Part shown: one piece after another, positions 43,887 through 55,847 of the stretch | Numbering within the stretch: the stretch's first letter is position 1 | Layout: every line of letters starts with the position of its first letter | Source: Capitulum mitella | Taxonomy: Eukaryota; Arthropoda; Thecostraca; Pollicipedomorpha; Pollicipedidae | Direction: 5' to 3' | Assembly (NCBI GenBank): GCA_030062745.1 | Contig: CP099844.1 | Location: 20,522,596-20,586,595 of the forward strand | Length of the DNA stretch: 64,000 nucleotides | Program-made: the position numbers and the translations under genes | Notes under the pieces: generated by a model | What the model was told of the DNA's origin: nothing | What the model saw: only the letters and a program-made list of their open reading frames with translations | The model's database searches: none

Positions 43887-44049
43887 TGGTGGTCCTAATG
43901 CATAATGTAAGAAGTGGATAGATGGCGGTCCCTTCGACGATGGTCAGATCATGTTACAAATAAGATTAACAGATGGCGCTCGTCTTGAGTCAGCCATTGA
44001 CAACTAGAAAACTTGGAGCAAAGTCGAGTCCTTCAGTACAGGCAAACCG

Positions 44050-44410
44050 AGAGGGCTCCTCCCACGAGGTTCCAATCTTTTTGGACGGCGCAGCATAAGA
44101 GTAGAGGCATGCTGGTTTGTTTATGACGTTTAAAGTCGGTCCAGCGTTCCCGCAAGAACGTGCGAACGGAGGCAACGACGAGCGCGGCCGCGCATGCTCC
44201 TGCCGGTCACGGCTCTGATCGGCTCGCCACCCTCCGGTCACGTCTCGACGCGCCCCAACCGTTTCCTGGATGGCCGACAGGATGGCCAACCGGCGACCTC
44301 GCGCGACTGATACTGCCGCCGCCCCCACAGAGAAAGCCCAAGGTTCCTAGGAAATTCAAACGGCCGTCATGCGCCTCTCGGATTTGGATCTGTTCATCGC
44401 AGCTCGGTAT
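44050..44410. other. GC-rich island of unknown role
   Basis: A CpG-rich stretch in AT-rich surroundings, with an acceptor-like CCGCCCCCACAG near 44327-44330 and an ATG at 44369 whose frame is open for 71 codons. No family recognised; could be a promoter or an exon. Confidence 0.25.
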
Positions 44411-44772
44411 ATACAATGTAACACATCGGCATTTGTCGGCACTACTCCATTAGCTTGCAATGATGCAAGCAAGTTCAACATTGAATTACTTTGCCCACGT
44501 GTTGTGTGGCACAAATTGGTAAAGATGGCATTTTCTTTTGTTTGCTGGAATTCCCAATGGTCTTGGTTATATGTGCAAAATTAGTGATGTTAATCTGCAA
44601 CAGCGTGAAAAATTGCCATCGTTTAAGCTGGTGTCCATCTTCCCCCATGGATGACACCTCTGACGGTGTTATACGGGGGGGGGGAGCGGGCGCTTGGCGG
44701 GACGCGGGTCGTGCTCGATGCGAGGAGCCGGCCTAGCGTAACGCGCGGCGGGGGGAGGGGGAGGGGAAAGGG

Positions 44773-45040
44773 CAGGCACGTAGCCAGAATTTTCCTCGGG
44801 GGGGGCAAATGTTCAGTTTTGTCATATACCACTGGCATATAACGAAGCTGACAAGAAAAAGGAATAACTCTGCGTAATTTACCTCATTTTTAACCCACAA
44901 GAATACATATAAGGTTTGTTTTCATAACGTATGTATGTTCATTATTCCGTATTCGTGCGAAATCGCTATGTATCTAGTGTAGACCGCTTGGCTCAAAGGG
45001 GGGTCATGGCCCCCATGCCCCCTTTGAGTCAACGTCCCTG
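44773..45040. mobile_element. hAT-type miniature element, 268 bp, with 8-bp target duplication
   Basis: The left end CAGGCACGTAGCCAGAATTTT and the right end reading CAGGGACGTTGACTC on the other strand are flanked by GGAAAGGG and GGAAAGGA (7 of 8 match). Non-coding. Confidence 0.75.
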
Positions 45041-46839
45041 GGAAAGGATCGTTGAAAGGAGAAAGGTGTGACATGTAAAGCACCCTCAAGCGCGCACCTG
45101 TGTGGTTGTCATTGAATGACTTATGACAATAAGGCATACAGATGTTGATGTCGGAGTGACAGAAATCGGAGTTTAAACGCCGGAGGACCAGTCACTTAGA
45201 AGAAATCAAAACACTAGAGGGAACTGGACTATATTAGATGTGCAATAGTTAGAGAGAAGTGGCTCTCGCCGACACCCGCACGATACTGTCCCAGCTCCTC
45301 GGGCCGATACAATGCGTCCACATCTCGGGACCACTCAGGAGACAGTAATGAATTGGATAGGAAACACATGAGCAGCGAGGGTTCAACACGACGGAGGCGA
45401 GACAGGGCGACATCGAAACGACGAAAATACAAAAAGAAAAGATACGACGGTTTTGTCTGGAACATACAGATATAAAGCATACAAAATACTGTATAGTTAT
45501 TCTCTAGCCATATGCACTTCATATCCAGCTGTGTGCCATTTGATATGGATCATTCCCTTGAGGCTGAGAATTTTGAATAAAATGGTAAAAGTAGTATTAA
45601 GGCCTAGTTTTTAGCAATGAAGCCCCCCCCCCCCTCCATCACAAAATGGCCACGCTACTGGTTTCATTCAGTTAACATCTCCGTATGCACGTCCACATGT
45701 ACATGGAAAACAGACACCAATGCTCTGGATTCAGTTTTCGTTGCATGGCAGAACTGCGCGGACAGACTGACGCAGTGTCACACACGTCCAGACACAAACA
45801 CAAACTTTACGAACCATGGCCGAAGTAAACCGGTCGCTCAGCTGGGTGGCATTTTCCTGGAATTCAGACAAATGCCGGATATGCTCACAAATTCCAGTTT
45901 CAGCCGGGCTTATGGCGCTGACGTTTTTCGAGGCGACAGCCTGGTGGCAAACTAGAACCCATTTAATGCCCACCTTACCGTGGTATCCATCAGTACAAAG
46001 CAATCCTTCAGTATGGCCCGAGCACGTCCCGCCCACGCTTGACATCACCTTTAAGACACCTGAAGGAAGCGCTACCGCCCGGTCACGCCGCATCAATACG
46101 CGTAATGGTGGGGTTCCGGCAGGACGACTGTGATATTCCGGGACCGGTCGGTGACCGGCGGTCTGCGGGCAGACGACTCAGCGCCTGTTGGTAAGGTTTA
46201 TTCTCCTCACGTTTGGATTAAAAGGATAGAAGAAGTATCAAGTCTTTCAGCCTTGACCTCAATAACGAAAATCCTGCTCATCGTACTAGTTTCCGCACGA
46301 CCACATCTCCGTTTGAAATCACACCCCACAAAATTTCTTCTGACTTGTCCGCTCATGTTTGCGTTCGCATACCATTGCTGCTGCGCATCGTGGCGATAAT
46401 TCATAGTCCATATTCCATATTTCGAAGCTGTTCATTTCTTCGCACGGTCACTGAATGCAACAACTTTCAATAGCCCCGTTTACTTTACTTGACTGCAATG
46501 CATGGTCCACTTCGTTACATGGTAGAACCGCGCGGGAAGACACTACGATGCTTCGCAAAACACATACAGACAGCGACGGCGGAAAAGGGGGGCAGGAGGG
46601 ACGGTCACCCCCCTTCCCAGCCTGACGGCTGGGGAGACAAAACTATGTTTTTGCCCCCCCCAGAAATTTCGGTCACTGCACCAAGCGAAATCGTCAAAAG
46701 TCAGCCTTACGCTATTAAAGAAAAAAAGAAGAAAAAAATCGACTTACGAACCGAAAGAAAACGTACTCCGAATGCACAACAAGGCTTTGTGCTACGAAGA
46801 GAGGCCCGTGTTCTCAATGAGCGTTTAGGGGCCTTTGCT
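45041..46839. other. Spacer with ambiguous reading frames
   Basis: A plus-strand frame at 45816-46133 starts in ACCATGGCC context (105 aa) and a minus-strand frame at 45731-46096 overlaps it. Neither matches a family I know, and no neighbouring exons could be phased to either. Confidence 0.3.
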
Positions 46840-47905
46840 AGCTTGTAAGGGAGTTTTCTGCTTGTTTGAGGAGAGGCCCCCTGTAGACCCATAAAGGGCC
46901 CCTGTCAGTCCCTGAAGGGACCTCCTTTTGGTCTGAAAGAAGGCCCTTGCCCATGCCTCCAGTGGTCGACAGGGGCCCTTTACAGACAGGTAGAATGCCC
47001 TCTACGGACAGGTAGTGGCTTCCTGGCCAACCGGGGCCCCTAAACAATCATTTAGGAGTCCCTGCTTTCCTGTAAAGACGCCCCTGTCGACCTGTAAGAG
47101 GCACCCGCCAGGTCGGCAGGAACGTCTTTACAGGTGAGCATGGGCCCCGTTTACACTTCAGCGAGACACCTTTAGAAACCGACGATAATTCTAACCACAT
47201 GTGGCCCCCCTGATCAAGAGGGCCAGGCGTGGATCTAAAGCGGGAGCAATTGGGGTGACCGCCCCTTCTACCCTGAGGACTGAGAAGAGGCCCCTGTCAG
47301 ACTTAAAAGGAGTGCCGAAGGGGCCCCGTATGAACTTCACGGAGTCTCTTTAAAAACCTGACGTTCCTGTCTTGATGCAGTCAGGGAGGCCTCCTCAAGG
47401 GCTAGATGACCTCTGAGACGCATAGAAAGCCCCTGAAGCTCCCAAAGAGCCTCTGAGACCACAACAGGGTCCCAGTACCGCGCAGTGTTCCCGGGACTGC
47501 CAGATGGCTCATAGGGCCCCTGAGACGGCCAAGATGAGGACTGAGTCCCTAGGGACTCAATGTGTCAAGGCACTCCCTAGGCCTCCGTGAGTGAAAAACT
47601 GAAGGTTCTTAATGTAGCCAGAGGGCCTCCGGAAGGGTTAATGAGACCCTGATACGGTAAGATGGCCCCTGAGATGGAAAGAAGGGCCTCGAAACTCTTC
47701 AACGGCCCCTGGCACCGCAATGGGTAACAACACGGCAAAGGATCCATGAGACCGCTAAAATTACGAGAGAGGCACCTGAGACAGAAAGAACTTAAGAGGA
47801 TGCCTAGCAGGGATAAGGAGACCCTGGCCAACCAGAGGGGCCCCATGAACGGGAATTCGTCGGTGAACATCTCAACCTCGAGAGGAGCCACAAATGGGCT
47901 ACACT
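46840..47905. repeat. Degenerate GGCCCCTGAGAC satellite, block 1
   Basis: Irregular units of about 18-30 bp, each carrying a variant of GGCCCCTGAGAC followed by GGCAAGA or GCCAGA, fill this block. Positions about 47450-47905 align with about 57765-58205, ending in both cases with GAGGAGCCACAAATGGGCTAC. No coding potential is convincing. Confidence 0.8.
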
Positions 47906-48349
47906 TTCATTCCATTCAAAAAAGTTACGAAATTTTAAGCTTGAAACGAACGCTTCGTCTGGATTGAGCTTGGTCGGGACGCCGAATTTCATTGTTTTCT
48001 GCTTGTTGGAGTAGAAACCACTCAGCCCATGGCGGCGCTCTTGATCAACACTTGTTAAAAACACTGCTTGTTTACGCAGCTTTCGTTGCATCGCCTGGTT
48101 CCACCAGTGTCTGATCGTTTTATTTCGGAGCGAAAGAGTCTCTGCCTGCCGTAAGCCGCACACTCTCACAGTGCGCATTGCACAGTCAAGTCTGTGCAAT
48201 GCGCAATGTGCAGCCAACTCGCCGAAGCTTTCTCGGGTTCATCTACTGCTCTTGCCACTGGTATGCGGACGAATAGTCAAAACGTCTTTTTGTGGGATGT
48301 TTTTTTTTTGCCGAATGCAATGAGACAAACGCTGTTTTGGCGAAACCCC

Positions 48350-48862
48350 GTCATGTCATCGACAGTGTTAATAGTCGAATGCAAAAAGGCAAATGGCAAA
48401 ATGACGACTGCGTTTTTTTTTTGGCGAAGTTTCAAAATCCCAAAGATAATTAACCGACCATCAAAAGGTCGAATATCAAATGACCGCATGTAAATTTGCC
48501 GAATGTCGTTTAATCGAATGAACAATTAGTCCGAATGTCAATTTAACGACTGCCAGTTTGATGAGTGCCAGTTTGTCGAATGTGAAACTGACGAATAGCA
48601 ATTAATCAAATGTGAATTCGGCAAATGTCAGTTAGTAGAACGTCAATATGACGAATGTCAATTAATCGCATGTCAGTTTGCTGAATGCCAATTAGTCGAA
48701 TGTTAAATTTCTCAATGTCAGTTAGTTCAATTTCATTTAACCGAAATGCACATTAGCCTCACGGTGTTAAGTCGAACGTTAATTTCTCGAATGTCGTTTG
48801 ATCGAAATGCAAATTGGTCATTCCGTGGTGAATTGAATGTTAATTTGATGAATGTCAGCTGT
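48350..48862. repeat. Degenerate ~15-bp periodic array
   Basis: The unit is close to CGAATGTCAATTAAT, repeated with 14-16 bp spacing from about 48480 to 48860, with more degenerate copies back to about 48310. A (TA)n run follows at 48867-48908. Confidence 0.85.
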
Positions 48863-48906
<44 letters not shown>

Positions 48907-49066
48907 TTATTTACAGATATGCCACCGCTATTCGAATATCACCGAATATCCCACAAACGGTGCTAAATAGCATGGCAATCGATCGAGATCAATTGTTTTC
49001 TTTGTTTTTTTCCGTTTAGTTCGTTTTTTTTTTGTTTCTGTTAGCAATTTCTGAATGCTACCGTCA

Positions 49067-49235
49067 TTGGTAGCTGAGCTGGTTAGAGCACTGGTCTCTC
49101 CGTCTTGGCAAGACGGGCTCGAGTCGCCCTAGCGCTCGATATTTCGCCCGCGGGTCGGCATGCAACCGGCCAACATGGGGCCAGACTGACAACCTCATGG
49201 TCGCGTCGCACCCTTGGCGGCACGTTAACTCTCGA
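49067..49235 (+). mobile_element. tRNA-derived SINE, copy 1
   Basis: A-box-like TAGCTGAGCTGGTTAGAGC begins at 49071 and B-box-like GGCTCGAGTCGCC lies at 49116-49128, a tRNA spacing. The body shares CCCGCGG and TTGGCGGCACGTTAA with the second copy. Confidence 0.75.
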
Positions 49236-49514
49236 CACGCTTCGAATCCTAGAAAGCACATTCGAATCCAGAAGCCACCAGTTAAATATCCAAATATATG
49301 CACTGAAATACACTATGGGCTCATATCTTCTCCAGATAAACCAAATGTAACAGGTATATGTTGGTGCAGCATTGAACTGAGTCGTCCAGCCTCTGTTTCG
49401 TCACGTTATATTAACGCAATGCAGTAACACGCAGGATCAGCAGTTACCGTAACTTTAATCGTGATCGTGATATGGACGCGATATGACGTTTAGGCGTGAT
49501 CGGTAGTTTTACCG

Positions 49515-49795
49515 TGGTCGGAAGCTCAGTCTGTAGGGCGCTGGTCTCCGTGTCCTGACGAGACGGGCTCTATTCGCCCCGGCGTTCGATATCTGGCCCG
49601 CGGGCCAGCCGCCTTCTGGCCATAAAAGGGTTATGCTGACTACGATAAGGTGGTGTCGCACTCTTGGCGGCACGTTAAACTTTCACCACAGAATCAGCAG
49701 CCACCTGGCATTCCTCGACCGGGTGTAGGGGGTCGGAGTCTGAGCAACAAGCTATGCTTAGCGTGGGAACCAACTCCTACCATCACCACAGAAAA
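49515..49795 (+). mobile_element. tRNA-derived SINE, copy 2
   Basis: A-box-like AAGCTCAGTCTGTAGGGCGC and B-box-like GGGCTCTATTCGCCC (49565-49579) are followed by the same body motifs as copy 1, and a 3' tail ACCATCACCACAG. Confidence 0.75.
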
Positions 49796-50305
49796 TTTGG
49801 ATCAGATTTATTTTAAAAAAAAAACGTAGTGACTAATTACTAGATCAGATAACCAATTGGTTATTCCCGGATCTAACTGCTTTGGTTTCTGATTTTACTC
49901 CGCTATCAGTTTTACATTGTTTGACCGAGTTGGAAATGCGCCACTGGTAGAAGAATTATATGACGTTAAAAATTCGACACTCTGATGCAAAAATTTGAAC
50001 CCATTCGAATCTCCTCGACTCTAGAATCCGAATCCGAATCCACCAACCCTAGGATTCGAATCCCAAAATGCGTGCGAATCCTTGTCTCTGTTCGCCACAC
50101 ACTGTACCGGCCACGGAGTTCAAATAATGGAGCAAAGAAGGGCGGGATGAATCCGTATGTACGGTAGAAATGACACCAGCAGACTTAAAACGTGCGATTG
50201 TTAATCCTCAAGGCGTTCCTAGCGTCCCAAGGAATACAGCCATTCAAACACTGCAGCAACGTAGTGACATGTGTCATTCGCTTGGCAAGAACGGGTTTTG
50301 CCAAG

Positions 50306-50340
50306 AACTTCTGCAAAACCCTCCGAGTTTTGCAGAAGTT
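50306..50340. repeat. 14-bp perfect hairpin
   Basis: AACTTCTGCAAAAC pairs exactly with GTTTTGCAGAAGTT across a 7-nt loop. Confidence 0.85.
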
Positions 50341-50586
50341 AACTTTATGACTGCAGCATTGTCTGACAATAAACGTGGTGAAACAACCCGATGAAGTCAT
50401 GCATGGTTATCTGGGCCGATTTTGTTATGATATGAAATGGTGTTATTCTGCAATATGCATTATTTGATATTGCATGCGGCTACAGCACAGTGGTTTTGAT
50501 TTGTATTCTTTTGAAGGGGACATGGCCCCCAATGTTGATTTGGGCCCCTCCAATGTTGGTTCCCCCCCCCAATATCATCTGCTGCC

Positions 50587-53500
50587 TTAACCCTATTCTC
50601 GGAGGGCTACGTGGTATGGTCGATTCCAGGCAGGGGGGGCGGCGGCGGATTCGGCCCCCCCCCCTGAGATCTCGAGAACAACTTGTCCGATTTCATCACA
50701 ACAAACGGCAATCGATTTGCCGTGACGTGAACTACATTTTTATAAAAAGAAATTTTCAAAATTTTGAAATTTGTGGATACAGGGGGGAAAAAATGTCAAA
50801 ATGGGGGTTACTTTTGGACTTCTTATAACTCCGTTGTTTATCGACCGATTTCGATGAAACTGGCATGAATCGAGAGATTATGAATAGGGCTTTTACCACG
50901 GGTCCGCACATCTGAAATTTTGAGAAAATTCATGGGCGTTCACAGGGTTTCAAAAATAGGAGGATTAGTTTTCTAACAACTGAATGAACAGAAGAGGCAA
51001 ACACCCTTTTTTGGCTTCTGCTAGTCATGTTATACTAAAGAAGTACAAATCGCATTACAATGTTTGTATAATGTTAGCATAGGCGGTGCCAGGGACATGA
51101 AAAAGGGGAACTGTCACGGTCATACGTTTTTCAGATCAACTTGTGACCTTTGACCTTAATTGACCTCCAGTGACCTTGGGGTCACCTGGAATGATCTCGT
51201 ATGCATTTAATATTATCTGTAAACGTTTTCAACCATTTGAATTCACTCTATTTCAAAAATTTCATTTGATGGCTATTGCGATAAAGGGTACGCGCACTGA
51301 CATTTTAGGTCATAGCTCCGTGACCCGAACTGATATGAAGCTGAAACTTGATACACAAGTAGATGGCACCCATAGGTGGGCACTGGTCCGTTACTCCGTT
51401 ACTCCGTTACTAACGAAGTTACTTTTTTGAGTAACGGAGTAACGGACCCGTTACTTTTATTTTACTGTAACGGACTGAGTAACGGAAGTTACTTTTGTGG
51501 TCCGTTACTCCGTTACGTTTTGGTCCGTTACTCCGTTACTTTTTGGTCCGTTACTCCGTTACTTTTTAAACTCCTTACAGACACCGCTCGGCTTTATTTG
51601 CATCGGCACACCCATTGGCTACTTGAATAGCCAACACCCAATAGCGTGCGGCGATACAAGCGCGGCTGGGCGCGCACTCAGCTGACAATCGCGGAGTCGA
51701 CTTGTTGACAATATTCGTCAGCTGATAAACGTTGACGGCAAGCTGGCAGCAATGGTTCAGTATAAAGGCCAGCTGACTTTGGTCTCTTTTGGGACAAAAG
51801 TATTGAATTATGCGTAAGTTTGATATGACTTAAAATGATAAATTAACCAGTCGTCATTTTTCAGACTAAAAGATATCAAAGTTATTGTCATTTATACTGG
51901 AACAGCCAGCTGACGGCAGTTTTCAATGTTGTCTCAAGTCAGTCACGGATTGTTTACCACCGCCACACGGTTCCCCTCCAAGATCACTCAAGGCTGTTGA
52001 GCACATGATTACTGCCGCCGTGGCCTTGGATCTGTGATGTCCATGGGGCGATGGAGTGGTGATTGATTCTTGACTGGCCTGAAATTTTAACTACCTGACA
52101 CTAAATTGTCCCATGAAGGCGTCTTTACGCCGCCACTGGAGGTCGAAAACCTTGACTCCGAGTCCGACGGTGCCTCAGTTCGGAGGCAGAGGACGAGCCC
52201 GGTCTGGGTCACCCATGGCCATATCCAGAAACGTACTTTGAGTTTAAGGAGGAGGGGAAAAACGTCATTTTTACGTATGTTCTGTGCCGACCGAAAGAGG
52301 TTATAATCAAGGGTCACAAGAGTAGCCTTTCAAGCTAATGGCACATATCAAGAGGAAGCATTATTTACGGTATTTCCAGGTGATTATAAATTCCACAATA
52401 AGTTGTCAGTAGTGAAGCATAATTATGAAGCTTGTCGACTATTGCTTGGACTATTTGCCTTAACCATATTCTCTGCAGGCAGTGAGATTCACATTACCCT
52501 GGGGGGGCAGATCTGCGGTAATCTACCTTTCGGCCGACGCTTACGCGTAATTTTTGGGGACGCGGAAGTGGCAACACAAGTTGTGTGAACAATTTAGCCC
52601 ATTCAGGTATTTTTCTAAGCACTGGCCCCTACTGGGTGTGTAAACTGACTTGGTTAGGTAACTCTTGAATTTTGATTCAATTGACACATGTTTGCCTTCA
52701 GCCGATACGAGCTAACCAAACCAAAAAACAGGCAAATTGGACCTAACAAAAAATTAGTTTTACATGCCCATCTAGGGCAATCCCTGCAACCATACAGTAG
52801 GTTTTAGTTAGGTTAGGTTAAATCATTTTTAACTTGGAGGACAGGCTACATTGTCCATGCGATTCGAGTTACCACTTCTGCGTTCCCGAAAAAAATATCA
52901 ACTGGCCGAAACACCTTTCGGCTGACACATTATTTTTTGTAGACGCAGAAGTGAGGACCCAAACTCAAACATGGTATGAGCCGTTGCCACTTTTGCACCT
53001 TCGAAAAATATGCATTGGCCGAAAGGTGAAGATTACCAATTCTGCCCCCTCCCCGCCCCGCCCTCCCAGAGATCTCGAGATGAATTCGTCCAATGTTGAT
53101 GGGATAAATGCCATTTAATATGTTTCAACGAGATCTCCAATTCCGGACCCCAGAAATTCAAAAATTGCGAAAATAGGGCGTGGGGCAAACAAACCCCAAA
53201 ATTTGCGGATTTTTGAAAGGTCACTGCGGCCGTGTTTACCAACTAATTTTCGTGAGAATAACACAGTTCAGCTTGGAATGTCCAAGTCTTTTACATACCG
53301 AAAGCTGAAATTTAAAATAGAAAACCATAGGCAGTTCCAGGGAGGTCAAGAAGGGTGATTTTTGAAATAAGAAATTTCCTTTGTTTTTGTTTGTTTTGGG
53401 TGATATAAACATCAGATTTACAACTAGCAAGCCAGTTTAAGTTTATATGTAACGCAGAGGTGGATCCAGGTAAACAAAATTGGGAGGGCACCATAAGCAC

Positions 53501-55503
53501 AATAGTGTGCTCCCCCATTTTTTCAGTACCTGGGTGTGCGTTCGCCTGAAAATGTGTGTGTATACGCATTGTTTAGGATGTGTATGACTATATAAATGAG
53601 TCAGTGATCTTTATTTCTACTCAAAATGTCACGACAGTGAACCGCACAACTTTGCAGCTTCACGTACAGCACATTACGGCCGAAAACGGGGGCTTGGAAC
53701 CGCCTCTTCGGGACCGATTTTTTTTTAAATGTTGACAAAACACGTGTTTATCAATTCCATGAAATGCCAGAAAATCTTGTGGCGCTGCGGCAAACAGTGT
53801 GGGAGCGACAAGCAAAAAGACACGGGTAGCAGAATCTGCCCCCCCCCCCCCTCCACAGGGAATAGGGTTAAATGAAGTGTTTTTAACCCGTCTCCGGCCG
53901 GGCTCAGAATGCCCTTTGCCCGGCCGGAGGGGGGGCGCGGATTTCCGCACCTCCCAGGATCTCGGCTCCCATATATCGCACGGAAGAAAGGAAAACACCG
54001 ACGGAAAGGTTTTGTCAAACCGAGACGAAAACATTCAAGAGCTTTGACCTCAGGTCAATTTTGAGGCCACCAGACGCCATGAAAGGTCAAAACACGTCCT
54101 TGGAATTAGGTAAATAGACACAATACCGTGTCCCTGAAAAGCTGAACTTGAGCGACATATACTGAACCGTAAGACAATAGCGAGTTCATTGATATCAATT
54201 TTGGCTCTTTACAGGGCTCAGGTCAGGTAACGTCATCGTTCCAAAATGTTCCACTTGTGAGCGGCTAACATCCTTTGTTGCATCTTACTTATGACCATGT
54301 TTTTATAGCTAATTTGTCTTTTCAAGGGTGCTGAAGAGCTACTAAAGCACCTTTTTTTAGTATTTTATTTCACAACAATAAAATCCATATCAGTCATGTT
54401 TTTTTGAGTCCTTCGTCGTTTGGTATTAAAAAACGTCAGGGGTATCAGGAATCTTACCTCAACGCACGCGCACGTACACAAAACACACGCATAATTTCAA
54501 AACAAAACAAGAAGTTTGCGAGACCGAAACGAGCTCTGAACGGAGACCATTATGTTCAGGGCGGATATTTCGAGAGGCAATGTTGATCAAACCCAGTCGA
54601 TAGATGTCCGCTGTTTGTCGCATTTTGCATGCGTCCGCTCCAGCGCCGGTTGTTCCCGCTCCGTCGGCGCCGCGGGCAATGAACAGGAATTCGTTGGTTT
54701 GAACATTGTGGCTAACACAGTGGTAGAATACCCGCCGCGGCTGTTGTCCCGGCGCCGCCGACTCTACAACGGCTGGTGAGGGCAATGGGCAGCTCGCGGA
54801 GTGTTTGGGGTAAGCGCTTTTTGTTTCTTTCCTTTGTATATGGAATGCGTTTTACAACCACAAAGCAGCATAAAAGACTTAAAACCCGCGTTCGCTTGGT
54901 TTTCACTCCATTTCAAAAGTAACGGAATAGCGGAGTAACGGTAACTTCCGTTACTTTTTAAGGCAGAGTAACGGAGTAACGAGTAACGGACTGACTTTTT
55001 TGAGTAACGTAGTAACGAGTAACGAAGTTACATTTTTTAGTAACGATGCCCACCTATGATGGCACCTTTCTACGTCATATATATTCCGAGTTTGGCATTT
55101 GAAATAATGGCGCCGAAATTATAGCGAAAAAACTAATTTTGACTTTTGACCTTGACCTGACCTTGAAAAATGACCTCAGATAAACAAAATTACATCTGCA
55201 CATTGCCCAACTATTTAGCTATACATCCATATAAAGTTTTAAGTTTTAGCTTTAAAACTCTGTTTTTGGCAGACATTTTCCTTTTACCCTCAACATGGCC
55301 AAAAATGGCATGAGGTGCCTCCAAAAACGTTGCCTGGCTCCGCCCCTAAACGAAATAGAATTGTGAAATTTTTTCACAGCACGTAGAAAGAATAGCTAGG
55401 AAAAGTCACCAAGTTTCGTGAAGTTGCGTTAAAAAGCCTGGAATTGGCAAGCAAAAAACCCGAGGGGGGCGGATTCCGCCCCCCCTGCTGGGAATAGGGT
55501 TAA
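50587..55503. mobile_element. piggyBac-like element, copy 2 (level 2), reverse orientation
   Basis: TTAACCCTATTC at the left and GGAATAGGGTTAA at the right match the ends of copy 1 at 24559-25774. The element occupies 50587-51370 plus 55067-55503; the rest is a later insertion. The sibling outer element at 35750-36235 shows the unoccupied site (TTCAAAAGG instead of TTAA-element-TTAAAAGG). Confidence 0.85.
51371..55058. mobile_element. hAT-like element, 3,688 bp (level 3), with subterminal CCGTTACT arrays
   Basis: Terminal inverted repeats CATAGGTGGGCA are flanked by exact 8-bp duplications ATGGCACC (51363-51370 and 55059-55066). Both ends carry many copies of CCGTTACT or AGTAACGG (about 51390-51565 and 54918-55045), the kind of subterminal repeats bound by hAT transposases. 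No transposase frame is recognisable inside, so it is non-autonomous or eroded. The interior includes TTAGG-type repeats near 52803 and a fragment ending GGAATAGGGTTAA at about 53871. Confidence 0.9.
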
Positions 55504-55596
55504 AAGGAAATGGAGAATGATAACGGAAAGAATGGTCGCAATGCATAAGAAATAGGCAGAAAATTTAGAGGGAAGCATAAGTGATGTATTCATCTG

Positions 55597-55639
<43 letters not shown>

Positions 55640-55847
55640 TATATATATATGCATATGTGTATATATATGTGGATATATGCAGTCTTTTCTTCATGAATAG
55701 TAACAAAAAACTCATAAACTGCCTCTGATCAAAATAAAATGGACTAAATCCGTTGAAAAACCCAGATTTAGAGCGAGGTTAGGTTGTCGGGCCATCGGCT
55801 CGGCCTTCTCCAACCATTTACAGAAATCGACATCCTTCTTACAGCAG

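Larger units (their letters stand above)
50488..55839. mobile_element. Outer hAT-type miniature element (level 1 of a nested insertion)
   Basis: The left part (50488-50586) and right part (55504-55839) are the two halves of the element type seen intact at 28976-29426. Flanks CTACAGCA (50480-50487) and TTACAGCA (55840-55847) form an 8-bp target duplication with one mismatch. The right half includes an AT microsatellite at 55601-55670. Confidence 0.8.

Noticed and set aside
45731..46133. Overlapping 105- and 121-aa frames on opposite strands
   Set aside because: Both look superficially protein-like, one with a good start context, but neither matches a family and no phased neighbour exon was found.
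49067..49130. Functional tRNA gene
   Set aside because: A-box and B-box sequences are present, but the acceptor stem does not pair and the body continues as a SINE shared with a second copy.
51371..55058. Transposase gene inside the hAT-like element
   Set aside because: The longest frames are about 60-125 aa, overlap on both strands and have no hAT dimerisation or RNase H-like motifs that I can see.
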